Shown in pieces: positions 1 through 8,080 of a stretch of 64,000 nucleotides of DNA. The notes beneath the pieces were generated by a model. It did no database searches and had not been told where the DNA came from. It saw nothing but the letters and a program-made list of their open reading frames with translations. The stretch is taken from NCBI RefSeq assembly GCF_007859315.1, contig NZ_VOHA01000005.1:186001-250000 (forward strand), in the 5' to 3' direction. The DNA comes from Reyranella sp. CPCC 100927 (GTDB lineage Bacteria > Pseudomonadota > Alphaproteobacteria > Reyranellales > Reyranellaceae). The position numbers and the translations under genes are program-made. Every line of letters starts with the position of its first letter. The stretch's first letter is position 1.

Positions 1-1
1 C

Positions 2-124
2 TGGGGGTTCGGCCGCTTCATTGACGGCAAGCCAGTCGATGAGGCGCAGCACCAGACCTGCTTTGCCTGCCACCAGGCCCGCGTGAAGGGCCATGACTTC
101 GTCTTCACGCGTTGGGCACCGTAG
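2..124 (+). CDS. Cytochrome P460-like haem protein, C-terminal fragment
   Basis: Only the last 40 codons lie in the window; the 5' part is off the left edge. The readable peptide contains a c-type haem motif CFACH about 20 residues from its end and finishes in HDFVFTRWAP. This arrangement, a CxxCH close to the C-terminus followed by a short aromatic tail, is typical of the cytochrome P460 family, periplasmic haem proteins linked to hydroxylamine or other small-molecule oxidation. The family call rests on this short tail alone, so function is inference. The next gene begins 34 bases downstream on the same strand and may be co-transcribed. Confidence 0.6.
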   Translation, partial: WGFGRFIDGKPVDEAQHQTCFACHQARVKGHDFVFTRWAP

Positions 125-158
125 CGGTCCGACGCGCTTCACAGGAGGGGACCCCACC

Positions 159-629
159 ATGTCTTCGACCGCGACGCGACTCTGGTTCGGCTTCCTGGCC
201 GGGTTTCTCTCCCACCTGATCTTCCAGGGCGGGTTCGGCGGCATTCTCTACGCCGCGCATCTGCTGCCGACCCTGCCGTGGAGCCTCGCATCCGTGCCGC
301 CCCTGGGCGTGCCGAAGAGCCTGTCGCTGGGCTTCTGGGCAGGGCTCTGGGGGTTGCTCTACGCCGTCCTCGAGCGGCGGCTGACGGTGCTTCATGCGTG
401 GTGGTCGGGCGGCCTCGTTTTCGGCGTCGCGCTGCCGCTGGTGGCGTACTGGTTCATCGTTCTGCCGCTGAAGGGGGCCGGCATCGGTGGCGGCTTCCAT
501 CTCGCGATGGTGCCGATCGAGGTCGGTTTTCACGCGGTCTTCGGCATCGGCGTGGCGATCCTCTTTCGCTTCGGCCTCGCGCTCGTCCGGCGGTGGGGCA
601 GGGCCCAATCGGAGATGCTTCGCGGATGA
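159..629 (+). CDS. Small integral membrane protein, unknown function
   Basis: A 156-residue protein with about four hydrophobic segments: near residues 8-30, 50-70, 80-105 and 125-147. Short charged loops separate them, and it ends in a basic tail RRWGRAQSEMLRG. The ATG at 159 is chosen over an upstream in-frame start at 93 because AGGAGGG lies about 10 bases before it and the upstream codons overlap the preceding haem gene. I do not recognise the family. Location in the inner membrane is inferred from hydrophobicity. It could be a partner of the upstream P460-like protein, but only adjacency supports that. Confidence 0.7.
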   Translation: MSSTATRLWFGFLAGFLSHLIFQGGFGGILYAAHLLPTLPWSLASVPPLGVPKSLSLGFWAGLWGLLYAVLERRLTVLHAWWSGGLVFGVALPLVAYWFIVLPLKGAGIGGGFHLAMVPIEVGFHAVFGIGVAILFRFGLALVRRWGRAQSEMLRG

Positions 630-686
630 TCGCGATGCGACAGGAGGGGAGGGTGTCTCGCCCATCCAGGCGCCGCCGCCGTCGCC

Positions 687-1352
687 TCACTGATTGGACC
701 GCACGAGGGTTTCACTACCTTCGCGAAGATGCTTCGCGAGCCACATGACGGCTCGCGCGACATCGCGCTTTCTGCATGCCGCCAGGAGCTTGCGATGCTC
801 TGACTGGGATCGGGCGCGATAGTCGAGGTTTGACAACAGGACGCGAACATAGCGATCGGCCGCATTGTGCTGTGCCTCGATCAGCCCGAGCAGGCGCGCA
901 TTACCACAGGCACCATAGAGTGTGAGGTGGAATGCGCGATTGAGCGTACCCCATCGCCCGACATCCGGCTCGACATCGATCTTGTCGAGAATGGCGCTCG
1001 CCTCGGTCAGCTGCGCTTCCGTCAGTTTCGGGCAGGAAAGCTTTAGCGCCTCGACCTCGAGAAGCTCCCTCACGGCATAGATTTCACTGATTTCGGCGCT
1101 GTCCATGCCGGCGACGAACGCCCCGCGCGTCGGGTGGATGGATACAATGCCTTCGGCCTCAAGCTGGCGCAGCGCATCACGGATCGGCATGCGGCTGAAC
1201 CCGAAGCGGGCCGCAAGCTCGTCCTGCCGTAAAACGGTCCCCGCCTTCAGCGAGCCCTTGGCGATCGCTTCCCGAAGAATGCCGGCGACCCGCTCCGCCA
1301 CCGTCTGCGGTCGCTCCATCGCGGCCCCTGAGAGCCCAGCCAACCGGTCCAT
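687..1352 (-). CDS. GntR-family regulator, FCD (FadR-like) subfamily
   Basis: A 221-residue regulator. An N-terminal winged helix-turn-helix (about residues 16-80, including FSRMPIRDALRQLEAEG) is followed by an all-helical FCD ligand-binding domain (about 85-215). Histidines in FHLTLY, EHRKLL and AKHL fit the metal-site pattern of FCD domains. The start at 1352 is preferred over an upstream in-frame codon because AGGAG sits 6 bases before it. The gene is divergent from a DAO-type oxidoreductase, and a perfect 12-bp palindrome lies between them (see the operator entry). The regulator therefore probably controls itself and the oxidoreductase in response to an organic or amino-acid-like ligand. 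The ligand cannot be read from sequence. Confidence 0.88.
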   Translation of the reverse strand: MDRLAGLSGAAMERPQTVAERVAGILREAIAKGSLKAGTVLRQDELAARFGFSRMPIRDALRQLEAEGIVSIHPTRGAFVAGMDSAEISEIYAVRELLEVEALKLSCPKLTEAQLTEASAILDKIDVEPDVGRWGTLNRAFHLTLYGACGNARLLGLIEAQHNAADRYVRVLLSNLDYRARSQSEHRKLLAACRKRDVARAVMWLAKHLREGSETLVRSNQ

Positions 1353-1415
1353 CCGAACTCCTATCGCGACCTGCCTTCGTCTCCTACCAGAAGTCCCCTT
1401 GCTGCACACAGGTAT

Positions 1416-1429
1416 TCTCGTATACGAGT
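1416..1429. promoter_or_regulatory. Probable operator for the FCD GntR regulator
   Basis: A perfect palindrome CTCGTATACGAG at 1417-1428 lies between the divergent regulator (start 1352) and oxidoreductase (start 1497). It contains TCGTATACGA, which fits the TNGTNNACNA core described for FadR-subfamily GntR operators. It is 65 bases from the regulator start and 69 from the oxidoreductase start, so one site could control both. No convincing -35/-10 pair could be assigned around it. Confidence 0.65.
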
Positions 1430-1496
1430 ATGCAAAGGGAAAGCGGCCGGCCATTCAAGCCAACCGGGTCGGACCAGCGAAAACATGGAGAGACGC

Positions 1497-2720
1497 ATGA
1501 CCAGGTCAGCGAGCCGGCCAGGCGGAAGACCATCCGAAGCGATCGTCATTGGCGGCGGCATTGCCGGATGTACGCTGGCCTACGAACTTGCTGTCCGTGG
1601 CGTCAAAGTCGTGCTCGTGGAGCAGAACGCGATCGCCGCCGAATCGTCGGGACGGAACACCGGAACGCTGCTGAGCGGACCTCAGAGAGAGGTTGTCGAA
1701 TTGCTCGACGCCTGTGCCGAAATCTATGCCGAGCTTGCCCAGGGACCGGTCCCGTTCGAGTTCGGCCGGATCGGCCATCTTCTCATTTCGCAGGATGAGA
1801 CAGATTTTGCGCAGGCATCCCGGGTTGCCGATCGCTACAGATCAGCCGGAGTCGCGATGGAAGAAGTCAGCGGACGTGACCTCGCGCGCGACTCGCCGCA
1901 CCTCGGTTTCAGGGTAGCGGGGGGCTACTTCGTCGAGCGGGCATGGACACTGGAGCCGATGGGCGCAACACACGCCTTTGTCCACGCGGCCCGCGCGGCG
2001 GGGGCCCGGATCGCAACGGGCGTGCGCGTCGCGCAGATCGTCTCGCGCGGCGGCAAGGTCGAAGGCGTTCTGACCGATCAGGGCATCATGTCTGCCGACA
2101 TGGTCTTCATCGCCAACGGATTGTGGCTGACAGAGCTGCTGCGTCGAACCGTCGGCGACGGTCCGCTGCCGGGCCTGCCGTTCACCGCCGGCAGAGGGTG
2201 GTTGATCCAGCTCGGCAAGCTCGATGTCGCCTTGCCCTGGATCGTCGAGGAACTGACCTGGCCGGACCAGGAGGAGCTCGGACGCCGCATGTCGCTCGGC
2301 ACGCTCGCCGATGTGGCCGCGCAGCGCGATGACCAGCCGGCAGTCGAAGCTATCTGCCTCAATCCGATGCGCGGGGGTGACGCGCGGCTCGGCGCTTCGG
2401 TTCAGCCCGCCTTCCGTGACCTCGTTCGCAACACCGACATGCCCAGCCGCATCGCCGCGCGCGCCCTGCGCATGATGACGGGCCTGGGTTCGTTGAGCGT
2501 GAAGAACGTCTATCCCGGCAACAGGCCGATGCTCTCCGACGGAATGCCGGTGGCCGGGCGAACACCGATACAGGGGCTCTTTCTGCACGGCGGCATGGGC
2601 TCGATCGGCATGCATGCCGCGCCGGCCACGGCGCGATGGCTCGCCGACGCTGTCATGTCCGGTGACGGCAATCCCAAGCAGGATTGGCTACTGCCCACCC
2701 GGTTCCCTGGCTGGCGCTGA
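1497..2720 (+). CDS. FAD-dependent oxidoreductase, DAO (D-amino acid oxidase) superfamily
   Basis: A 407-residue flavoprotein. The N-terminal dinucleotide-binding motif VIGGGIAGCTLAYEL at about residues 17-31 is followed by VVLVEQN, the acidic end of the second strand that contacts the FAD ribose. The C-terminal part has the DAO-type GLFLHGGMGSIGMHAAPATA segment, which closes over FAD. The family deaminates amino acids or oxidises secondary amines, passing electrons to oxygen or the respiratory chain. The substrate is unknown. The start at 1497 is chosen for the GGAGAG six bases upstream; an ATG at 1485 is also in frame. It is divergent from the FCD GntR gene, its likely regulator. Confidence 0.85.
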   Translation: MTRSASRPGGRPSEAIVIGGGIAGCTLAYELAVRGVKVVLVEQNAIAAESSGRNTGTLLSGPQREVVELLDACAEIYAELAQGPVPFEFGRIGHLLISQDETDFAQASRVADRYRSAGVAMEEVSGRDLARDSPHLGFRVAGGYFVERAWTLEPMGATHAFVHAARAAGARIATGVRVAQIVSRGGKVEGVLTDQGIMSADMVFIANGLWLTELLRRTVGDGPLPGLPFTAGRGWLIQLGKLDVALPWIVEELTWPDQEELGRRMSLGTLADVAAQRDDQPAVEAICLNPMRGGDARLGASVQPAFRDLVRNTDMPSRIAARALRMMTGLGSLSVKNVYPGNRPMLSDGMPVAGRTPIQGLFLHGGMGSIGMHAAPATARWLADAVMSGDGNPKQDWLLPTRFPGWR

Positions 2721-3524
2721 TCAGCCCGGTGCGCCACGCCGCTCCATCAGGCCGCGCGCCGGGTCGTAACCCACGATGGCGCAGGCGAGGAACAGCACGA
2801 GATAGCCGGCCAGGCCCAGGCAGGCCGTCAGGTCGAACTGGCAGTAGAGCGCGAAGCGGATCAGCTCGACCGCCTGGGTGAAGGGGTTGAGGGCGCAGAT
2901 GTCGGCCAACCACGGGCTTGCCTCGCGCACCCGCCAGAGCGGGTAGAGCGCCGACGAGGCAAAGAACATCGGGAAGATGACGAAGTTCATCACGCCCGCG
3001 AAGTTCTCCAGCTGCTTGATGAACGAGGACAGCAGCAGACCGAGCGCGCCCAGCATCAGGCCGGACAGGATCAGCGCCGGTAATACCGCCAGGTAGCCCA
3101 GCGGCGGCGGTTCGACGCCCCACAGCCAGGCGATGGCCAGGAACACGTAGGCCTGCAGCACCGACACGGTGACTCCGGCGAGCAGCTTGCAGACCAGCAG
3201 GTACCAGCGCGGCAGCGGGCTGATCAGCAGCGTCTTCATGCTGCCCATCTCGCGGTCGTAGACGATCGACAGCGAACTCTGCATGCCGTTGAAGAGCTGG
3301 ATCATCGCCACCAGCCCAGGCACAATATAGACCTCATACAGCACGTACGTGTCGTAGGGCGGCATGATCGAGACGCCCAGTACGGCGCGGAAGCCGGCGG
3401 CGAAGATGAACAGCCAGACCAGTGGCCGTACCAGCGCAGAGATGAAGCGCTCGCGCTGATGCACGAAGCGCAAGCCCTCGCGGACAATGATGCCCCGCAG
3501 GCAGTGGACGTAGGCGGCGATCAT
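2721..3524 (-). CDS. ABC-2 type permease of a PQQ-alcohol-dehydrogenase-associated ABC system (PedC-like)
   Basis: A 267-residue membrane protein with about six transmembrane segments and the ABC-2 permease signature region near SGLMLGALGLLLSSFIKQLE. It begins MIAAYVHCLRGIIVREGLRF. It lies downstream of an ATPase, a YVTN beta-propeller protein and a periplasmic binding-like protein on the same strand. That set matches the ABC genes that accompany PQQ-dependent alcohol dehydrogenases, where the permease is known as PedC. Cargo is unknown in the family. The start at 3524 follows a G-rich ribosome site. The upstream reading-frame extension through the palindromic element at 3583-3650 is not considered coding. 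Confidence 0.82.
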   Translation of the reverse strand: MIAAYVHCLRGIIVREGLRFVHQRERFISALVRPLVWLFIFAAGFRAVLGVSIMPPYDTYVLYEVYIVPGLVAMIQLFNGMQSSLSIVYDREMGSMKTLLISPLPRWYLLVCKLLAGVTVSVLQAYVFLAIAWLWGVEPPPLGYLAVLPALILSGLMLGALGLLLSSFIKQLENFAGVMNFVIFPMFFASSALYPLWRVREASPWLADICALNPFTQAVELIRFALYCQFDLTACLGLAGYLVLFLACAIVGYDPARGLMERRGAPG

Positions 3525-3582
3525 GAGTGATGGTCCCCCATGCCGGGTTACTTCAGGACGCCGGAGTTGCTGATGACGGGTC

Positions 3583-3650
3583 GGACCGCGCCGCTCCAGC
3601 GGCGCTCTTCTCGACATAAGACCATGAGCGCCGCTGGAGCGGCGCGGTCC
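3583..3650. repeat. Nested palindromic element (family A), between ABC genes
   Basis: A perfect inverted repeat with 25-base arms (3583-3607 and 3626-3650) and an 18-base spacer. Each arm is itself a hairpin (GCGCCGCT-CC-AGCGGCGC). It lies in the 214-base gap between the ATPase and permease genes of one operon, so a transcript would carry a strong structure there. This fits REP/BIME-like intergenic palindromes. No transposase is present. Confidence 0.75.
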
Positions 3651-3738
3651 CAGCCTTCACCAGGACCGCCATTCACCGCAACGGCAACCGCAAGGTTCTT
3701 CGCTGCGCTCACGACGACAACGGTGCGCACCCCGCGAC

Positions 3739-4509
3739 TCATGCGGAACCACGCGGGCTGCCCGCAGCGGGTCCGGTCATGCGGGTGAAGGCATCGCGAA
3801 TGTTGTCGGCGCCGGCCTGGCGCACCACGTCCTCGACCGGGCCGTCGGCCAGCACGCGGCCACGGTGCAGGATGACGACCTGATCGCCGGCAGTGATCTC
3901 GTCGATCAGATGCGTGGCCCACAGCAGGCCGATACCCTGTTCGCGGCACAGCTGACGGGCATGATCGACGATGTCCTGGCGGCTGCCAATATCGAGGCCG
4001 ACCGTGGGCTCGTCCAGCAGCAGCAGGCGTGGTCGATGAATCAGCGCGCGGGCGATCTCGACGCGGCGGATCTGGCCGCCGCTCAGGGTGCGGACTTTCT
4101 GCTTGGCCTTGTCGATCAGGCCAGCCCGGGTCAGCTCCTGCTCGATGCGCGGCCGCGCCACGGACGGCGCGATGCCATGCAGCGCCGCATGGTAGTGCAG
4201 GTTCTGCAGCACGCTGAGATCGAGATCGAGCGTGCGCTGCTGGAAGACGACGCCCATCTGCGCCAGCGCCGCCGACGGATTCTGGCGGACATCGACGCCA
4301 TAGATGCGGATAGCGCCGGTACGGTTGCTGTAAAGCCGCGTGATCAGCGAGAAGAGGGTGGTCTTGCCGGCGCCGTTCTGGCCCAGCAGGGCCGTGAAGC
4401 GGCCAGCAGGTACGGTGAAAGACACCTCGTCGAGCGCCTTGATCTTGCCGAACGCATGGCTCAGGCCAGCGACCGCCAGCGCCGGTGCGCCGTCAGGGGC
4501 ATCACTCAT
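3739..4509 (-). CDS. ABC transporter ATP-binding protein of the PQQ-alcohol-dehydrogenase-associated system
   Basis: A 256-residue ATPase with Walker A GQNGAGKT (about residue 40), a Q-loop FQQ, signature LSGGQIRRVEIARAL, Walker B LLLLDEP and a switch histidine in WATHL. It resembles the ATPase subunit of the PQQ-dependent alcohol dehydrogenase ABC system. Its ATG at 4509 shares one base with the stop of the upstream beta-propeller gene (TGATG), indicating translational coupling; a GTG at 4512 is also possible. With the permease downstream it should form an inner-membrane exporter-type complex. Confidence 0.88.
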   Translation of the reverse strand: MSDAPDGAPALAVAGLSHAFGKIKALDEVSFTVPAGRFTALLGQNGAGKTTLFSLITRLYSNRTGAIRIYGVDVRQNPSAALAQMGVVFQQRTLDLDLSVLQNLHYHAALHGIAPSVARPRIEQELTRAGLIDKAKQKVRTLSGGQIRRVEIARALIHRPRLLLLDEPTVGLDIGSRQDIVDHARQLCREQGIGLLWATHLIDEITAGDQVVILHRGRVLADGPVEDVVRQAGADNIRDAFTRMTGPAAGSPRGSA

Positions 4510-5477
4510 CACGGCCGTACCGCGACGCCCCAGGGCGCCTGCCCAACAGTCACGGACTTGATCACCTTCAACGCCGGCACGTCGATCACGGAGATGTCGT
4601 TGCTGACGCCGTTCGTGGTGTAGAGGCGCGTTTCACCGGCGTTGAAGGCCAGCTGCCAGACGCGCTGGCCGACCAGCAGGTAGGTCTTCACCTCGAAGGT
4701 CTGGGCATCGATCACCGCGACCCGGTTGGCGGGCCCCAGCGCCACGAATGCCAGCTTGCCGTCGCGGCTGGTGCGCACGCCGACCGGCTGGATCTGGTCG
4801 CGCCGCACGCCGGCAATCTCGAAGGTGATGCGACGGATCACCTTGTGGGTAGCGACGTCGATGACGCTGACGCTGCTGCCGATCTCCGCTGTCGCCCAGA
4901 CCTGCTTGCCGTCGGCCGTGAACGTAGCGGCGCGCGGCCGGTTGTCGACCAGCACGTTGCCGGCGATCTTGCGTGTTGCCGTATCGATGAAGTGCACCAT
5001 GCTGGTGGTTTCCGACGTCACCACCACGGTCTTGCCATCGGGGCTGATCGCCATGCCCTCGGGCTCAACGCCGACCTTGACCGTGCCCAACACCATGGCC
5101 TTCGGAACATCGACGATGGTCACCAGATTGTCGTCCTCGTTGGCGACGTAGAGCGTATTGCCATCAGGGCTGAGCGCGAACTGCTCGGGATCATCGCCCG
5201 ACGGCAGTTTGCGAACGACCTGCTGCTTGTCGACGTCGATGACCTGGACCGCGTGATCGTCGCTGACGCACACGTAGAGCCACTTGCCGTCCGGACTGAG
5301 CATGACGCCACGCGGACGCTTGCCGACAGGGATGGTCTTGGTGACCGCCAGGCTCTGCCCATCCACCACGCTGACACTGTTGCCCTTCTCGTTGGTGACG
5401 TAGATCGTCTCGGCTGCGGCCGGCGCGGCAAGCGCCAGCAGAATTGCCGCCGAGGCAGACAGCAGCCCCAATTTCAT
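4509..5477 (-). CDS. Periplasmic YVTN beta-propeller protein (PQQ-ABC associated)
   Basis: A 322-residue protein with a signal peptide (MKLGLLSASAAILLALAAPA, cleavage after AAA) followed by seven or so repeats of the YVTN type, such as SPDGKWLYV, SPDGNTLYVAN, SPDGKTVVV and AGETRLYTTNG. Such propellers are a constant member of the PQQ-dependent alcohol catabolism ABC cluster, though their role is unknown. The stop codon overlaps the start of the ATPase gene. It is preceded by the palindromic element at 5501-5586, which separates it from the binding-protein gene. Confidence 0.85.
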   Translation of the reverse strand: MKLGLLSASAAILLALAAPAAAETIYVTNEKGNSVSVVDGQSLAVTKTIPVGKRPRGVMLSPDGKWLYVCVSDDHAVQVIDVDKQQVVRKLPSGDDPEQFALSPDGNTLYVANEDDNLVTIVDVPKAMVLGTVKVGVEPEGMAISPDGKTVVVTSETTSMVHFIDTATRKIAGNVLVDNRPRAATFTADGKQVWATAEIGSSVSVIDVATHKVIRRITFEIAGVRRDQIQPVGVRTSRDGKLAFVALGPANRVAVIDAQTFEVKTYLLVGQRVWQLAFNAGETRLYTTNGVSNDISVIDVPALKVIKSVTVGQAPWGVAVRP

Positions 5478-5500
5478 CGTTCGTTTCCCCCATATTTCTT

Positions 5501-5586
5501 CCTGGGAGCGCGGGCGTCCCGCCCGCTCATGTCAGGCGAAAGCAAAGCTTTCGCCTTGATGCGGGCCGGAGGCCCGCGCTCCCAGG
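5501..5586. repeat. Nested palindromic element (family A)
   Basis: Outer arms 5501-5515 and 5572-5586 are perfect 15-base inverted repeats. An internal AGGCGAAAGC-AAA-GCTTTCGCCT hairpin occupies 5534-5556. The left end carries GCGGGCGTCCCGCCCGC, almost the same hairpin as in the elements at 9502 and 24718. It fills the 124-base gap between the propeller gene and the binding-protein gene. Confidence 0.75.
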
Positions 5587-5601
5587 ATGTGAAAGTGCTT
5601 C

Positions 5602-6879
5602 TCATCGCTTCAGCCGGCATTTCGATTCCGGCTGGTCGAAACCCAGCGTATCGAGTTCGCTGCGCTGGTGCAGGAAGCCTTCCTGCGGCGACACCGACAC
5701 CAGTGTACGGGCGGCGGCCAGCAGGATCGGCTGGCGCAGCTGGCCGTCCCAGGCGCGGAACGACAGCTTCTGCCCTTTGAAACCGGCCACGCCGAAATCG
5801 CCACCGCGAATGAAGCCGTCGAGACTGGCCGCGTCTGTCTTCATGGTCCGCGTGGCCGCCTCGCCGACACTGCGCACCGCAAGCCAACCGGCATAGTCGC
5901 GCTCGGTCATCGGGCGCTTGCCCAGCTTCTCGAAGCGGTTCTGCAGTTGGGTGCCGCCCCATTGCTCGTGCGTCCGGTGCCAGGCCGTGGGCACCATGCC
6001 TTGCGTGCCGGCCACCGGCCGCGGCCGGAAGCTGCGATAAGGCAGGTATTCGCCAAAAAGGTCACTCTCGTCGGCGACGACCAGCACATCGTAGTCGGCG
6101 CCCTGCGTCAGAACCGGCATCTGCTTCTGGATCAGGGCATGACCGGTGTCGGTGCGGCGCGCCGTCGAGCCGCCGTCGTAGCTGCGCTCCTCGACGATCT
6201 TGATGCCGAATTTCTGCGCCGACCGCTTGATTGCCTCGGCGTAGAGCTTGTCGGTCTCGTTCGTGCCGGCAATCAGGTACCAGCGGCGCCACTGCTTCCA
6301 TGCCAGGTACTGCGCCAGCGCATCGGTCAGCATGGCGCGGTTGGGGATGACGTGCAGCACGTTGGGCCGGCACTCGGCACCGCGCAGCGCATCGTCACGG
6401 GCCTGGACATTGAAGATCACGGCCCCCTTGGCCTCGGGCAGGTCAGCGATGGCCAGCAGCGCTGCCCGCGGCAGGTCCGCCACGAACACCTTGTGGCCGG
6501 CGGCGGCCAGTTTACGGAAGGCGGCGGCAACATCCTCGCCCTGCGGCACGACGGTCTCGCTCAGCACAAATTTCTGCTGAGTGAAGCTTCCCGTGGTGTT
6601 GTTGTCGTCGATGCCCAGCCGTGCACCGAGCAGGCCTTCGTCGGCCGGGATGGTATCCAGCAGCGACAGCGGCGGGGCACGCTCGACCACCTGCGTCAGA
6701 TAGGCGATCTCGACGGTTGCCGGTTGATCCGCCTGCTGCGCGATGGCCCGGGAACCGCCGATGGCCCACGCGGCGGCCAGAAGCACGGTGAGGACGGCGC
6801 GTCGTGGCCACAGCCAGGGGCGCTGCCGGTTTCCTTGTGTTCCTCCCGTATGCAACCATTGCTGAGCGGCGTCAGGCAT
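5602..6879 (-). CDS. Periplasmic binding-protein-like component of the PQQ-ADH ABC system
   Basis: A 425-residue protein. After about 25 basic and polar residues comes a hydrophobic export segment (RRAVLTVLLAAAWAIGGS) and a likely cleavage near AIAQQ. The rest resembles type I periplasmic binding folds of the branched-chain amino acid receptor type (for example RWYLIAGTNETDKLYAEA and VLVVADESDLFGEYL). This is the substrate-binding member of the PQQ-alcohol-dehydrogenase ABC set. The first gene of the four, it is divergent from an aldo/keto reductase, with 90 bases between their starts. The ATG at 6879 has no strong ribosome site, so the start is uncertain. The open frame runs on upstream, opposite the reductase, but that part is not coding. 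Confidence 0.78.
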   Translation of the reverse strand: MPDAAQQWLHTGGTQGNRQRPWLWPRRAVLTVLLAAAWAIGGSRAIAQQADQPATVEIAYLTQVVERAPPLSLLDTIPADEGLLGARLGIDDNNTTGSFTQQKFVLSETVVPQGEDVAAAFRKLAAAGHKVFVADLPRAALLAIADLPEAKGAVIFNVQARDDALRGAECRPNVLHVIPNRAMLTDALAQYLAWKQWRRWYLIAGTNETDKLYAEAIKRSAQKFGIKIVEERSYDGGSTARRTDTGHALIQKQMPVLTQGADYDVLVVADESDLFGEYLPYRSFRPRPVAGTQGMVPTAWHRTHEQWGGTQLQNRFEKLGKRPMTERDYAGWLAVRSVGEAATRTMKTDAASLDGFIRGGDFGVAGFKGQKLSFRAWDGQLRQPILLAAARTLVSVSPQEGFLHQRSELDTLGFDQPESKCRLKR

Positions 6880-6969
6880 GGGCTGAATGCTACTCGTTCG
6901 ACTGTTATGGTCGAACACTATGTCACGTATTGCAGGCTGACAACCGCGGTGCCGCGCCAGGAGGACAGC

Positions 6970-7992
6970 ATGGACTACCGCCGTATGGGCCGCAGCGGCC
7001 TCAAGGTCTCTGAAATCTGCCTCGGCACCATGACATTCGGCCACGGTGCCGACGAGGCCGAGGCCGGTCGCATGGTGGCCGCCGCGTTCGATGCCGGTGT
7101 GAACTTCTTCGACACCGCCAATGCCTATAACGGCGGTGTGTCGGAGGCGATGCTGGGAACAATCCTGCAGGGCAGGCGGCGCGAGGCGGTGATCGCCACC
7201 AAGTTCTTCAATCCGATGGGCGGCGGGCCCAACGACTCGGGCATGTCGCGGCTGCACATCATGCAGTCGATCGAGGACAGCCTGCGGCGCTTGAAGACCG
7301 ACTACGTCGACATCTACTACATCCATCACGTCGACACCCAGACGCCGCTGGAGGAAATGCTGCGCGCGCTCGATGACCTCGTGCGCCAGGGCAAGGTTCT
7401 CTACACGGCGTGCAGCAACTACGAGGCGTGGCGCCTGATGGAGGCGCTGTGGATCAGCGACAGCAAGGGCTGGACGCGCTTCGACTGCTACCAGCCGCAG
7501 TACAGCCTGGTGGTGCGCGACATCGAGCAAGAGCTGGTGCCGGTCTGCGAGCTGAAGGGGCTGGGCGTCGTGGTGTGGTCGCCGCTGGCCGGCGGCTATC
7601 TCGCCGGCCGCTACAAGCCGGGCGACCGTGCCGTCGCCGGCGCGCGGTCGGAGGAGGGCTGGGCGTTCCCCGATCGATTCTTCGCGCCGACGCGTGATGA
7701 GATCCTGAAGACGCTGTTGGATACCGCCCGGGCGCTCGATCGATCGCCGTCGCAGGTGGCGTTGCGCTGGGTGCTGGATCGGCCGTTTATCACCAGCGCC
7801 ATCGTCGGCGCACGCAACACCGACCAGCTGCGCGAGACCCTGGCGGCTGGCAGCTGGCGCTTGCCGGACGAGGCACGCGCGCGGCTCGATGCGATTTCGG
7901 TTCTGCCGCATCGCTATCCGCGCGCCTTCGAGGAAAACATGCACGAGCGACGTAACGCCGCCGTAAAAAAGCCGACCGGGAGCACGGCCTGA
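6970..7992 (+). CDS. Aldo/keto reductase
   Basis: A 340-residue NADPH-dependent oxidoreductase of the AKR superfamily. The (beta/alpha)8 barrel begins MDYRRMGRSGLKVSEICLG. The catalytic tetrad is visible: Asp in FFDTANAY with its Tyr, Lys in ATKFF and His in YIHHVD. The C-terminal NADP-binding segment includes ITSAIVGARNTDQL. Substrates are sugars, ketones or aldehydes, not predictable. AGGAGG at 6959-6964 precedes the ATG by 5 bases. It is divergent from the PQQ-ABC operon; no functional link is evident. Confidence 0.92.
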   Translation: MDYRRMGRSGLKVSEICLGTMTFGHGADEAEAGRMVAAAFDAGVNFFDTANAYNGGVSEAMLGTILQGRRREAVIATKFFNPMGGGPNDSGMSRLHIMQSIEDSLRRLKTDYVDIYYIHHVDTQTPLEEMLRALDDLVRQGKVLYTACSNYEAWRLMEALWISDSKGWTRFDCYQPQYSLVVRDIEQELVPVCELKGLGVVVWSPLAGGYLAGRYKPGDRAVAGARSEEGWAFPDRFFAPTRDEILKTLLDTARALDRSPSQVALRWVLDRPFITSAIVGARNTDQLRETLAAGSWRLPDEARARLDAISVLPHRYPRAFEENMHERRNAAVKKPTGSTA

Positions 7993-8080
7993 CCACTGGC
8001 GAAAAGCGGACGTCGGTCTCGGTGAGGCGTATCGGCTGTCGCGGGTTTGGCCTAAGGTGCGGTGGCCAGGAGCAAAGACC

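Noticed and set aside
5668-6969. Long plus-strand frame reading into the aldo/keto reductase
   Set aside because: It is antisense to the periplasmic binding-protein gene. The reductase has its own AGGAGG and ATG at 6970.
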